Positions 18,927 through 29,300 of a stretch of DNA of 64,000 nt are shown one piece after another. Every line of letters starts with the position of its first letter. Within the stretch, counting starts at the first letter, position 1. The stretch lies in NCBI RefSeq assembly GCF_014647375.1, contig NZ_BMPB01000005.1:124001-188000 (forward strand). The letters run 5' to 3'. Below the pieces are notes generated by a model. The model made no database searches. It saw nothing but the letters and a program-made list of their open reading frames with translations, and was not told where the DNA came from. Source of the stretch: Parabacteroides faecis. Lineage in GTDB: Bacteria > Bacteroidota > Bacteroidia > Bacteroidales > Tannerellaceae. Both the position numbers and the translations under genes were made by a program.

Positions 18927-20264
18927 ATGAAGATTATTATTGCCGGGGCAGGCGAAGTGGGTACACATCTCGCGAAGATGTTATCTCAGGAAAAGCAGGA
19001 TATCATCCTGATGGACCCGAGTGAGGAACGATTGAATATCACCAATTCCAATATGGAGATTCTTCCTATGGTTGGAAATCCGACTTCGATCCGTGACCTG
19101 GAAGAAGCCGGTATAAAAAAGACAGACCTGTTCGTCAGCGTTACTCCTGAAGAGACGACGAATATTGCTGCAAGTATCCTGGCTTCCAAGTTGGGAGCAC
19201 GCAAAACCCTGGCACGTATCAATAACTACGAATATTTGTTACCCAAAAACAAAGAGCTGTTCGAAAAGTTGGGGATCCACTCGATGATCTATCCGGAAAT
19301 GCTGGCTGCTAAAGAGATTGTCAGTGCGATACGCCGTCCGTGGACACGCCAGTACTGGGAACTGTTCGGGGGCGCCCTGATCCTGCTGGGAGTGAAGGTC
19401 CGTGAGAATTCCCGCCTGGTAAACAAACAACTGGTCGAACTGCTGAACGAACAGAAGCTATACCATATCGTTGCCATCAAACGGCAATATGAAACGATTA
19501 TCCCGCGCGGTACCGATTATATCCTGCCCGGCGACATCGTTTTTTTTACGACTACCAAGGAACATATCAAGGATGTGCAGCTACATGCCGGTAAAAAAGA
19601 CCCGGAAGTGAAAAAGATCTTTATCATGGGAGGCAGCCGTATCGCCATCCGTACCAGCCAGTATCTGCCGAATAATATCCGGGTAAAGATATTGGAGACA
19701 AATAAAGAGAAAAGTCACCGCATAGCCGAAGTGGTGCCGAGCAATGTCCTGATCATTAACGGCGACGGACGCGATACGGAGCTACTGATGCAGGAAGGAA
19801 TCAAGGATGCTCAGGCATTCGTTGCCCTGACGGATAATTCAAGTACGAATATCCTTGCCTGTTTGGCTGCCAAACGTTTCGGCGTATTCAAAACGGTGGC
19901 CAAGATCGAGAATATCGATTATATCCCATTAGCCGAAAATATGGATATCGGTTCGGTTATTAACAAAAAGCTGATCGCCGCCAGCCATATCTATCAGTTC
20001 CTGCTGGATGCCGATGTTTCCAACGTAAAGTTCCTTACCTTTGCCAACGCCGATGTGGCTGAGCTCGTTGCCCGTCCCGACTCGAAGATCACCCGCAAAC
20101 AGGTGAAAGACCTGCATTTACCGAAAGATCTGACTTTAGGAGGGTTGATACGAGACGGAGAGCCGATGATGATTAAGGGAGACACCCAGATACAAGCCTA
20201 CGACCACGTGGTGGTGTTCTGTCTGGAGACGGCTATGCGCAAACTGGAAGATTATTTTAATTAG
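18927..20264 (+). CDS. trkA: TrkA, K+ uptake regulatory NAD-binding subunit
   Basis: A cytoplasmic 445-aa protein with two tandem RCK units. The first begins MKIIIAGAGEVGTHLAKML with a classical Rossmann glycine motif and an acidic residue binding the ribose (LMDPSEE). The second begins near residue 233 with FIMGGSRIAIRTSQ, whose glycine motif is degenerate. It gates the TrkH channel by nucleotide binding. Its stop is one base before trkH, so the two are translationally linked; dxs lies 57 bases upstream. Confidence 0.95.
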   Translation: MKIIIAGAGEVGTHLAKMLSQEKQDIILMDPSEERLNITNSNMEILPMVGNPTSIRDLEEAGIKKTDLFVSVTPEETTNIAASILASKLGARKTLARINNYEYLLPKNKELFEKLGIHSMIYPEMLAAKEIVSAIRRPWTRQYWELFGGALILLGVKVRENSRLVNKQLVELLNEQKLYHIVAIKRQYETIIPRGTDYILPGDIVFFTTTKEHIKDVQLHAGKKDPEVKKIFIMGGSRIAIRTSQYLPNNIRVKILETNKEKSHRIAEVVPSNVLIINGDGRDTELLMQEGIKDAQAFVALTDNSSTNILACLAAKRFGVFKTVAKIENIDYIPLAENMDIGSVINKKLIAASHIYQFLLDADVSNVKFLTFANADVAELVARPDSKITRKQVKDLHLPKDLTLGGLIRDGEPMMIKGDTQIQAYDHVVVFCLETAMRKLEDYFN

Positions 20265-20265
20265 T

Positions 20266-21723
20266 ATGTTACTGAATATACGTTTCATAATAAAGATGCT
20301 GGGGATGATGTGCATCCTCGAAACGCTGTTCATGCTGATGGCAACGGTTGTCGCCTTCCTCTACAAAGGCGGTGATTTCTATACGTTGCTTTTGTGCAGC
20401 GGAATACTGTTCGGGGTGGGCGTATCGCTTTATGCTATCGGCTTCCGTGCAAACGAATATATGGCCGGACGACGGGAAGGGATGCTGACGGTGACATTCA
20501 CCTGGATATTACTTTCTCTATTAGGCATGTTGCCTTTTTACCTGGGAGGCTATATAGATAACGTGACGGATGCCTTTTTCGAAACGATGTCGGGCTTCAC
20601 GACGACCGGATCGACCATCCTGACCGATATTGAGTCATTGCCGAAAGGAATCCTGTTCTGGCGTAGCCTTACCCAATGGCAGGGAGGTATCGGGATGATC
20701 GTGTTCACCGTAGCATTAATGCCTATCCTGGGCGGCGGTGCGACACAGATGTTCAATGCTGAGACGCCGGGGATTACCCATGAGCGTTTCCGTCCTCGCG
20801 TGACACAGGTAGCCAAGCGCCTTTGGGGTGTTTACCTGTTCCTTACTTTTCTGTTGATCGGGCTGTTATGGATCGGACCAATGGATTTGTATGACGCTGC
20901 CAACCATGCCCTGACGGCTATCTCTACAGGAGGATATTCCACAAAGAATGCCAGTATTGCTTATTGGAATTCCGCTTATATCGAATATATTATCACGATC
21001 TTCATGTTCATCGGGGCGACCAATATCACATTGATCTATTTCTGCCTGAACGGGAATGTGAAGAAATTGTTTTTTGATGAAGAGTTCCGTTGGTTTTTCT
21101 GGTTTGTCATGCTTATGATAGCCGTGACAACTGGATGGATCATGTATAAGGGGTTCTTTACCGACTTCCCGACTGCATTCCGGCAGGCAGCCTTCCAGGT
21201 GGTGACATTGGTCTCTACGTGCGGATTCGCTACGGAAAACTATATTCCCTGGGGACCGTTCTTCTGGATGATCGCATTGATATTGATGTTTATTTGCGGT
21301 TGTGCCGGCTCTACCTGTGGAGGGTTGAAGATGGGACGTTTCGTGATCCTTTCGAAGAATCTCTTCAATGAATTCAAGAAACAGACACACCCGCATGCGA
21401 TTATACCTGTACGGATGGATTCGCATATCGTATCCGGAGATATTGTTCATCGCGTGCTGGCATTTGCTTTCGCTTATATGTCCCTGATCGTGATCAGTTG
21501 TATCGTTCTGATGCTCGACGGTTTGGGATTCGAGGAGTCGATCGGTGCTGCAGTCTCGGCCATCAGCAATGTCGGTCCGGGGCTTGGCAAGCTGGGACCG
21601 GTGGATAACTTCTCTGAAGTGCCTGTCGTATCCAAATGGTTCCTTTCCTTCCTGATGATGACGGGACGTCTGGAAATATTTACCGTATTGACATTACTTG
21701 TTCCGGGATTCTGGAAACAATAA
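20266..21723 (+). CDS. trkH: TrkH/KtrB-family potassium transporter subunit
   Basis: It encodes 485 aa with four membrane-pore-membrane repeats. Pore-loop signatures seen are TMSGFTTTGSTIL, ALTAISTGGYST, VSTCGFATENY and AVSAISNVGPGLG, each with the glycine of the K+ filter. It partners the adjacent TrkA to import K+ across the inner membrane. Confidence 0.95.
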   Translation: MLLNIRFIIKMLGMMCILETLFMLMATVVAFLYKGGDFYTLLLCSGILFGVGVSLYAIGFRANEYMAGRREGMLTVTFTWILLSLLGMLPFYLGGYIDNVTDAFFETMSGFTTTGSTILTDIESLPKGILFWRSLTQWQGGIGMIVFTVALMPILGGGATQMFNAETPGITHERFRPRVTQVAKRLWGVYLFLTFLLIGLLWIGPMDLYDAANHALTAISTGGYSTKNASIAYWNSAYIEYIITIFMFIGATNITLIYFCLNGNVKKLFFDEEFRWFFWFVMLMIAVTTGWIMYKGFFTDFPTAFRQAAFQVVTLVSTCGFATENYIPWGPFFWMIALILMFICGCAGSTCGGLKMGRFVILSKNLFNEFKKQTHPHAIIPVRMDSHIVSGDIVHRVLAFAFAYMSLIVISCIVLMLDGLGFEESIGAAVSAISNVGPGLGKLGPVDNFSEVPVVSKWFLSFLMMTGRLEIFTVLTLLVPGFWKQ

Positions 21724-21736
21724 AATAACAGCTGAT

Positions 21737-22624
21737 ATGAAAACACGTACAATGCTTCTTTCGATCATGAGTTGCCTGTTTATCGGAGTAACGACCGGAG
21801 CACAGACAGCCGTACAGCGCGAAACGACCGACTTACTGCCGGAAGGTACTTTCACCAACGGAATAGAAGGCCCCGCCACCGATAAATCCGGTAATCTGTA
21901 CGCCGTCAACTATGGTAAAGAAGGAACGATAGGCATTGTACGCCCGGACGGATCGCACGAATGTTTCGTGACACTTCCCGAAGGTTCTACGGGCAACGGT
22001 ATCCGTTTCAATAAGGCCGGAGAGATGTTGGTCGCAGATTATACCGGCCATAACATTCTGAAAGTAGACATGAAAACCAAAGGCATCAGCGTCTATGCCC
22101 ACGAGCCGAAGATGAACCAACCCAACGATATCGCCCTGGCACCCAATGGTAACCTGTATGCCAGCGACCCGGACTGGCCGAACAAGAAAGGACAGCTTTG
22201 GCTGGTCACTCCGGACGGTAAAGTCACCCTGCTGGAAGGTGATATGGGGACGACCAACGGCATTGATGTCAGTCCTGACGGTAAAAAACTTTATGTTAAC
22301 GAGTCTGCACAACTTAAAGTATGGGTGTACGACATAAAACAGGACGGAACACTTAAAAACAAGACACTTTTCCATACGTTCGAAGGTTTCGGTATGGACG
22401 GCATCCGTTGCGACGTAAAAGGCAACCTGTATCTCTGCCGTTATGAAAAAGGAACGGTAGCCCTTATAAATCCGAAAGGGAAACTGATCCGTGAAATACA
22501 GCTGAAAGGAAAGAAACCGTCGAACATTACATTCGGAGGCCCTGACAACCGTCGCTGTTTCGTCACGCTACAGGACCGCGGCTGTTTCGAAACCTTTACT
22601 GCCGAATACCCTGGAAGGGAATAA
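21737..22624 (+). CDS. SMP-30/gluconolactonase-like beta-propeller protein, secreted
   Basis: It encodes 295 aa from ATG 21737; a longer frame overlaps the end of trkH. The N terminus is a signal peptide (MKTRTMLLSIMSCLFIGVTT, cleavage near GAQ). The rest is a six-bladed propeller of SMP-30/gluconolactonase type, with the repeats EGPATDKSGNLYAVNY, PNDIALAPNGNLYASDP and TNGIDVSPDGKKLYVNES carrying the expected metal-site Glu, Asn and Asp. It probably hydrolyses a sugar lactone in the periplasm; the substrate is not determined. Confidence 0.87.
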   Translation: MKTRTMLLSIMSCLFIGVTTGAQTAVQRETTDLLPEGTFTNGIEGPATDKSGNLYAVNYGKEGTIGIVRPDGSHECFVTLPEGSTGNGIRFNKAGEMLVADYTGHNILKVDMKTKGISVYAHEPKMNQPNDIALAPNGNLYASDPDWPNKKGQLWLVTPDGKVTLLEGDMGTTNGIDVSPDGKKLYVNESAQLKVWVYDIKQDGTLKNKTLFHTFEGFGMDGIRCDVKGNLYLCRYEKGTVALINPKGKLIREIQLKGKKPSNITFGGPDNRRCFVTLQDRGCFETFTAEYPGRE

Positions 22625-22672
22625 ATATTTACCTATTTGAATATTTCTTTAGGTCTGATATACGCTTTTGCT

Positions 22673-22680
22673 TAATTTTG
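22673..22680 (+). promoter_or_regulatory. Possible -7 box of ruvA
   Basis: TAATTTTG matches TAnnTTTG, 37 bases ahead of the ruvA ATG. The -33 element is poor. Confidence 0.4.
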
Positions 22681-22717
22681 CGTTATTATATGTACGAATA
22701 ACTAGAAGAGACGCAAA

Positions 22718-23308
22718 ATGATAGAATATATTAAGGGGGATATCGTAGAACTTACTCCCACACAGATGATCATCGAATGTGCAGGGATTGGCTACGAACT
22801 TAACATATCTCTGACTACATACAGCGCTTTCAGCGGGAAACCTACCGGGAAAATTTACGTATATGAAGTCATACGTGAAGATGCCCATCTTTTGTTCGGT
22901 TTCGCTCAAAAGGCTGAACGTGAGTTGTTTTTATTGTTGACATCGGTATCCGGAGTCGGCCCTAATACAGCACGTATGATCTTGTCTTCTCTTCCTCCTG
23001 CCGAATTGATCCAGGTAATTGCCAACAAAAATGAAACGGCCCTGACTTCGGTAAAAGGGATCGGACAGAAAACTGCACAGCGTATTCTGGTCGACCTGAA
23101 AAATAAGGTAAAGGCCGGCGATTCGATAGCAAGTGCAGGAGCTCCTGTTACGGGGGGAAACGGTGCGGTTGCCCAGGAAGCGGTTGCCGCCCTTGTGATG
23201 TTGGGATTCCAGAAGGTTGCTTCGCAAAAGGCAGTCAGTTCGATACTGAAAAGTTCGCCGATGCTGGCAGTGGAACAAGTGATAAAAAGTGCACTCAGAA
23301 TGCTTTAA
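22718..23308 (+). CDS. ruvA: RuvA, Holliday-junction branch-migration subunit
   Basis: It encodes 196 aa. The N-terminal OB domain begins [28 protein letters not shown]. Two helix-hairpin-helix motifs follow ([17 protein letters not shown] and [19 protein letters not shown]), then a flexible linker and a C-terminal three-helix domain ([12 protein letters not shown]) that contacts RuvB. It binds four-way junctions as a tetramer. The gene next to it is sprA; I recall the ruvA-sprA neighbourhood from other Bacteroidota. Confidence 0.96.
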   Translation: MIEYIKGDIVELTPTQMIIECAGIGYELNISLTTYSAFSGKPTGKIYVYEVIREDAHLLFGFAQKAERELFLLLTSVSGVGPNTARMILSSLPPAELIQVIANKNETALTSVKGIGQKTAQRILVDLKNKVKAGDSIASAGAPVTGGNGAVAQEAVAALVMLGFQKVASQKAVSSILKSSPMLAVEQVIKSALRML

Positions 23309-23309
23309 T

Positions 23310-23362
23310 AGTTGACAGGCAGGGGAGGTTTGCCGACCACCCTTACAAGTACAGTTGACAAT
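23310..23362. repeat. Heptad repeat copy 4, degenerate
   Basis: GTTGACAG (23311-23318) and CAGTTGACA (23352-23360) flank a G/C-rich spacer in the ruvA-sprA gap. Both units point the same way and the facing arm is missing, so this is a decayed or partial copy. Confidence 0.5.
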
Positions 23363-23367
23363 TTAAA

Positions 23368-26300
23368 ATGAAAAAGAAAACTCTTAAATATCTTATCTGG
23401 GTTACAATACTGCTATTCGGGGTCAGTATGGTCTCATTGAATGCCGATTACCTGACTTATACCGCTGAGTTGCCGGATATACAGTTGCTTGAAGAACAGG
23501 ATTTTCCGGATGGAAAAGATACGGTTCCGGCAACCCGTTATCCGGTGTCGAAAACCATACCGGAAGGTTATGAGGACCTGGGCAAAAAGTTGCCGATGGA
23601 CTTACGTGACCCGGAAAACGTAAAGACGGTCGTTGAATACGACATCAATACCGGAAGATATGTAGTCCGTACCCGTTTAGGTGAGAAAGACCTGACCACG
23701 CCGATCGACTTGAGTCCCGAAGAATATCAGGACTATAGCATGAAGCAATCGCTCCGCTCTTATTATCGTCAGAAAAACGAAGAAGAATTTCAGAAAGAAG
23801 CGGATAAGCAGTTCAACCTGGCAGATATGCAGTTCGGTATCGGTGCGGCAGAACGCATATTCGGTCCCGGAGGTGTACGTGTAAAGACACAAGGGTCGGC
23901 AGAAGTTACTTTAGGTTTAAAGAGGAATAGTACCAAAGATCCTTCGCTGCCTGAACGTGCCCGTAGCAATACCATTTTTAACTTCGATGAAAGCGTGCAG
24001 TTGAATGTACAGGCATCCGTGGGCTCGAAAGTGAATTTCGATATGAATTATAACACGGAGACTTCTTTCGACTTCGACTCCAAAAAGCTGAAACTGGCTT
24101 ATACGGGTGAAGAGGATGAGATCATCAAATCATTGGAAGCCGGTAACGTATCGATGACGACAAGCAACTCGCTGATCAATGGCGGGGCGGCTTTGTTCGG
24201 TATGAAAGCAGACCTTCAGTTCGGTAAACTGAGGGTTAATGCGTTGTTTGCACAACAGAATTCGGAGTCTAAAACAGTGAACTCCAAAGGCGGTGTGCAG
24301 ACCAAAGATTTTGAGTTGAAGATCGACGAGTATGATGAGAACCGACATTTCTTTCTGGCACATTATTTCCGGAATAGATATAACGAGGCTGTGGCCAGTT
24401 TACCCCAGATATATGCAGATATAAACATTACCCGCCTGGAAGTTTGGGTGACGAATAAAAGAGGCAATTACGATCAGTCACGCAATATTGTTGCCTTTAC
24501 CGATATTGGTGAAAATGATGATGCATACATGGCTAACCCCGGTGCTTTTCCGGTCAGTGGTAGTAAGTATCCTGCCAATAGTGCGAACAGCTTGTACAAC
24601 CAAATGACTACGACTTACTCGGGTGCCCGTCAGATTAGTCAGGTGGCACAGGTGTTGTCGGGTTTTACAGGAGGTGCTGAATATGAAGAGGTGGAGAGTG
24701 CCCGTTTGTTGGATGCTAACTCTGAATATACATTTGACAAACAGTTGGGATATATCTCATTGAATACAAGTTTGCAGACAGATGAAGTGTTGGCTGTCGC
24801 TTTTGAATATGAATACAATGATGTTTCCGGTAAACGTACGGGAAGAGTCGGTGAATTTTCCGACAGTGATCCGGCTAACCCCAACAACTGTCTTTATGTC
24901 AAGTTGCTGAAAGGTGTAAACATGTCTCCGCCCATGATGTACTGGGACCTGATGATGAAAAATATCTATTCTCTCGGTGCCTATTCTGTCCAGAAAGAGA
25001 AGTTCCGCCTGGATGTCATGTACCAGAGCGATACGACTGGTACTTATGTAAACTATTTGCCGGAAGCCAGTCAGGATACCGCTTCCAGGAAAATCTGGAT
25101 ACGCTTGATGGGAGCAGACCGTCTGAATGCCCAGAACGAAAAGCATCCCGACGGATATTTTGATTTTGTGGAAGGATATACTGTACAACCTGCTACCGGT
25201 AGAGTGATCTTCCCGACCATCGAGCCGTTCGGTTCCAGTTTGAAAGAGAAATTGCAGGGTGTCGTCAGTCCGGCTATCGCAGACAAATATGTATTCCAGG
25301 AATTGTACGATACGACACAAACCGCCGCCCGCCAGATCGCAGAAAAGAACAAGTTCATCATGCGGGGGGAATATAAGGCATCTTCCGCTTCCGAGATACA
25401 GTTGGGAGCCAGCAACGTGGCACGCGGCTCGGTACGCGTAACGGCAGCAGGTGCCACATTAACGGAAAATGTGGATTATGCGGTCGATTATACATCCGGT
25501 ACCGTTACTATTCTGAATGAGAGTATCATTGCTGCCGGAACCCCCGTAAGCGTTTCGTTGGAAAACCAGACGGCATATAATATGCAACGAAAGACAATGA
25601 TGGGGTTGGATCTCAACTATCAGTTCAATCCGGACTTTTCGCTGGGAGCCACCATTATGCATATGTCGGAAATGCCGTTGAGCACTAAAACGGCATTCGG
25701 TGACGAGTCTATTAAAAATACATTGTGGGGATTCAATATTGCCTATAAAACGGAAAGCCAATGGCTGACAAACGCATTCGACAAACTGCCGTTGCTGAAC
25801 CTGACAAAACCCAGCCAGATTGCATTCACTGGTGAATTTGCCCACCTGATAGCCGGACATTATGAAAACAAATATACCGGAGGTTACTCTTATCTGGACG
25901 ATTTCGAATCGACACAAAGTGGTTTCGACCTGTTGAATCCGTATCCGTGGAAACTGGCCAGTGTACCCTGGGATGATAACGCCACAGCTCGTTTCCCCGA
26001 AGCCAGCCTGACAAACGATATCGAATATGGTAAAAACCGTGCCTTGCTGGCATGGTACTATGTCGACGGATTATTCAATCGCAAGAATTCCAGTCAGGCA
26101 CCCACGCATATCCGTAATGATAAAGAACAGTTGTCCAACCATTACGTTCGTGCCGTCTATGTAGATGAATTGTTTCCGGATAAAGACCAGGGTTATAATG
26201 AATCGAGCACAATTCAGGCGCTCAACCTTGCCTATTATCCGAATGAACGTGGTCCATATAACCTCGATGCCGATCTGGTCAACTCTGATGGTACGTTGCA

Positions 26301-29300
26301 AAATCCGGAAAAGCGTTGGGGCGGTATCATGCGTAAGATCGACCAAAGTGATTTCGAGACTGCCAATGTCGAATATATTGAGTTCTGGTTACTCGATCCT
26401 TATCTTTATGAGGCACAGGAAGGTGTTACGGCAAAAGGCGGTGACCTTTATTTTAACCTGGGAGAAGTATCGGAAGATGTGCTGAAAGATGGAAAGAAGT
26501 TCTACGAGAACGGCTTGCCTGTCGATGGTGACAGAAGCAGGGTCGATTCAACAGTCTGGGGACTTGTACCGAAGCAGCAAAGTACGGTCTATGCCTTCGA
26601 CAATACTTCCGGAGCACGTGCAAGACAAGATGTTGGCCTTAATGGTTTATCGGCGGAAGAAGAACGGGAGTATCCCGCCTATGCGGAGTTTATCAGCAAA
26701 TTGATGACTAAGTTGTCGCCGACAAAGATCGATTCGATGATGAAGGATGATTATTCGCCTTTAATGAATCCGGCAACCGATAAATACCGTTATTTCCGCG
26801 GCACAGACCTGGATGAAAATGGAGTTAGCATTCTCGACCGCTACAAACGTTACAATGGAACAGAGGGCAACTCTGCTGAGAGTGGAACTTCCGGAGAGCG
26901 TTACGATACTTCCGCCTCCAAGAATCCGGATGTGGAAGACCTGAATCAGGATAACACGATGAACAAAAACGAAAAGTATTTTGAATACAAGGTGTCTATT
27001 CGTCCGGAAGACCTGAAAGTAGGAAAGAATTTTATTGTGGATGTGAAGGAAACTTTTCCGAAACTGCCTAATGGTGATAACGAGACCAGTGGTAAAAAGA
27101 ACCCGGCGAAATGGTATCTTTTCAAGATTCCGGTGAAGAAATACGACCGTGCTGTCGGGGCTATTAGTGACTTTAAAAGTATCCGCTTTATGCGTATGTA
27201 TATGACTAATTTCTCCAAGCCGACAATTTTGCGTTTCGGAACATTCGAGTTGGTACGTGGCGAATGGCGTTCATACGAACAAGACCTGTCCGACCCGAAA
27301 GTGCCGCCGATGGTCAATGGATCACTGGAGGTTTCTTCGGTGAATATAGAAGAAAATAGTCGTAGGGAGCCTATTCCTTACAGGGTTCCTCCCGGCGTAA
27401 GCCGTACACAAGACCCCGGTCAACCTCAGGTAAACCGGCAGAACGAACAGGCCCTGTCCATGAAAGTGACTGAGTTGGCAACGAGAGATGCACGTGCCGT
27501 TTACAAGACGACAGCTTACGACCTGCGCCAGTATAAACGCTTACAATTGTTTACCCATGCGGAAGCATTGCCTCTGGATGCAGATAATTATACCCAGCTT
27601 GTCGACGGAGACTTATCAGTGTTTATCCGTTTGGGTTCCGATTATAAAAATAATTATTACGAATATGAAGTTCCGTTGAAAGTGACTCCGACAGGGAAAG
27701 GTTCATACGAAGATATTGATGTCTGGCCGGCAGAGAACATGCTCGATTTCCGTTTTGAAGTATTGACCAATCTCAAACTGAGCCGGAACAAAAAGAAGCG
27801 GGCGGGTGACAAAGGCATTACTTTCAATACCGTTTATTCGGAGCCTGACCCTGACAATTTAAGCAATACGATCAGTATCGTAGGTAACCCGAGCTTATCG
27901 GAAGTGAAAACGATTATGATCGGTGTCCGTAATGTATCTGGCTCGAATGCAGTCAGAAGCGGTGAGGTGTGGATCAACGAATTACGTCTGGGTGAATTCA
28001 ACGAAGAAGGCGGTTGGGCGGCCAATGCCAACCTGAACGTGGCCGTGTCTGACCTGGCTACGGTGAATGTAGGCGGGCGTATCGAAACGGCTGGTTTCGG
28101 TGCACTCGACCAGTCGCTGGCTGAACGCCGCATCGACGACTTTACGCAATACAACGTAGCGGCCAACATCGAATGGGGTAAATTCTTCCCCGAAAAGGCA
28201 AAGGTCAGCATCCCGATGTACTATGCTTACTCTAAAGATCAGACGAAAGCAAAATACAATCCGCTCGATCAGGATATCAAGCTGGACGATGCTTTGGATG
28301 CTGTCGAGACGAAGGCGGAAAAAGACTCCATCAAGAGTGTGGCAGTCGATCAGACAGTTATCAAGAGTATCTCATTCAACAACGTAAGGGCAGATATCCG
28401 CAGTAAGACACCGATGCCTTACGACCCGGCGAACTTCTCGATCGGCTATTCATTCAGCCAGACGAAAAGGCAGAATCCGGAAACGGAATATGAAACGACA
28501 AAAGATTATCGCGGCAACTTCGCCTACAACTATACACCGTATGCGAAACCGTTCCGTCCGTTCCAGAAGATGAAGAAGAACAATGGCTACACCCGTTATA
28601 TCAAACAGTTCAGCTTGAACTATCTGCCGTCGAATATCAGTTTCCAGACAGCTATGATGCGTAATTATAACGAAATGCAGCTGCGCGACCTGGAAAACAC
28701 CGGCTACAAACCGGAGGTAACTTTCAGCTCCGAGTTCTACTGGGACCGTGCTTTCAGCTTGCGCTGGGACTTTACGAACAACCTGAACATGACCTTCACT
28801 TCCGGAACAAATGCCCGGATCGAGGAACCGTACGTTCAGGTCAACAAAGAACTGGCTGCCGACCAATATCAGGTTTGGAAAGATTCTGTTAAACAGAGTA
28901 TCGCCGACCTGGGTACGCCTTTGAAATATGACCAGACATTCAATGTCACCTGGAACATGCCGTTGCAGTATATCCCGGTTCTGGACTGGGTGAACAGTTC
29001 CGTCACATACAATGCGCAATATAACTGGGATCGCGGGGCGGTCACCGATACGCAATATGAGCTCGGTAATACGATCACCAACCAGCGTCAGATCGACTGG
29101 CAGGGTAGCTTGAACCTGCAATCGCTTTACAACAAGAACAAGTTCCTGAAGAAAGTGAACCAGAAGTTCTCGGCAACCCGTACGGCAACCAAGAAGAAAG
29201 AACCGAAAGAGATAAAGCTGGAAAGAGACATCCAGCTGAACATGGACAGCGGTACGGTCGTGCAGCACGGAATGTTCACCAAAAAGGTGCGTATCACTGC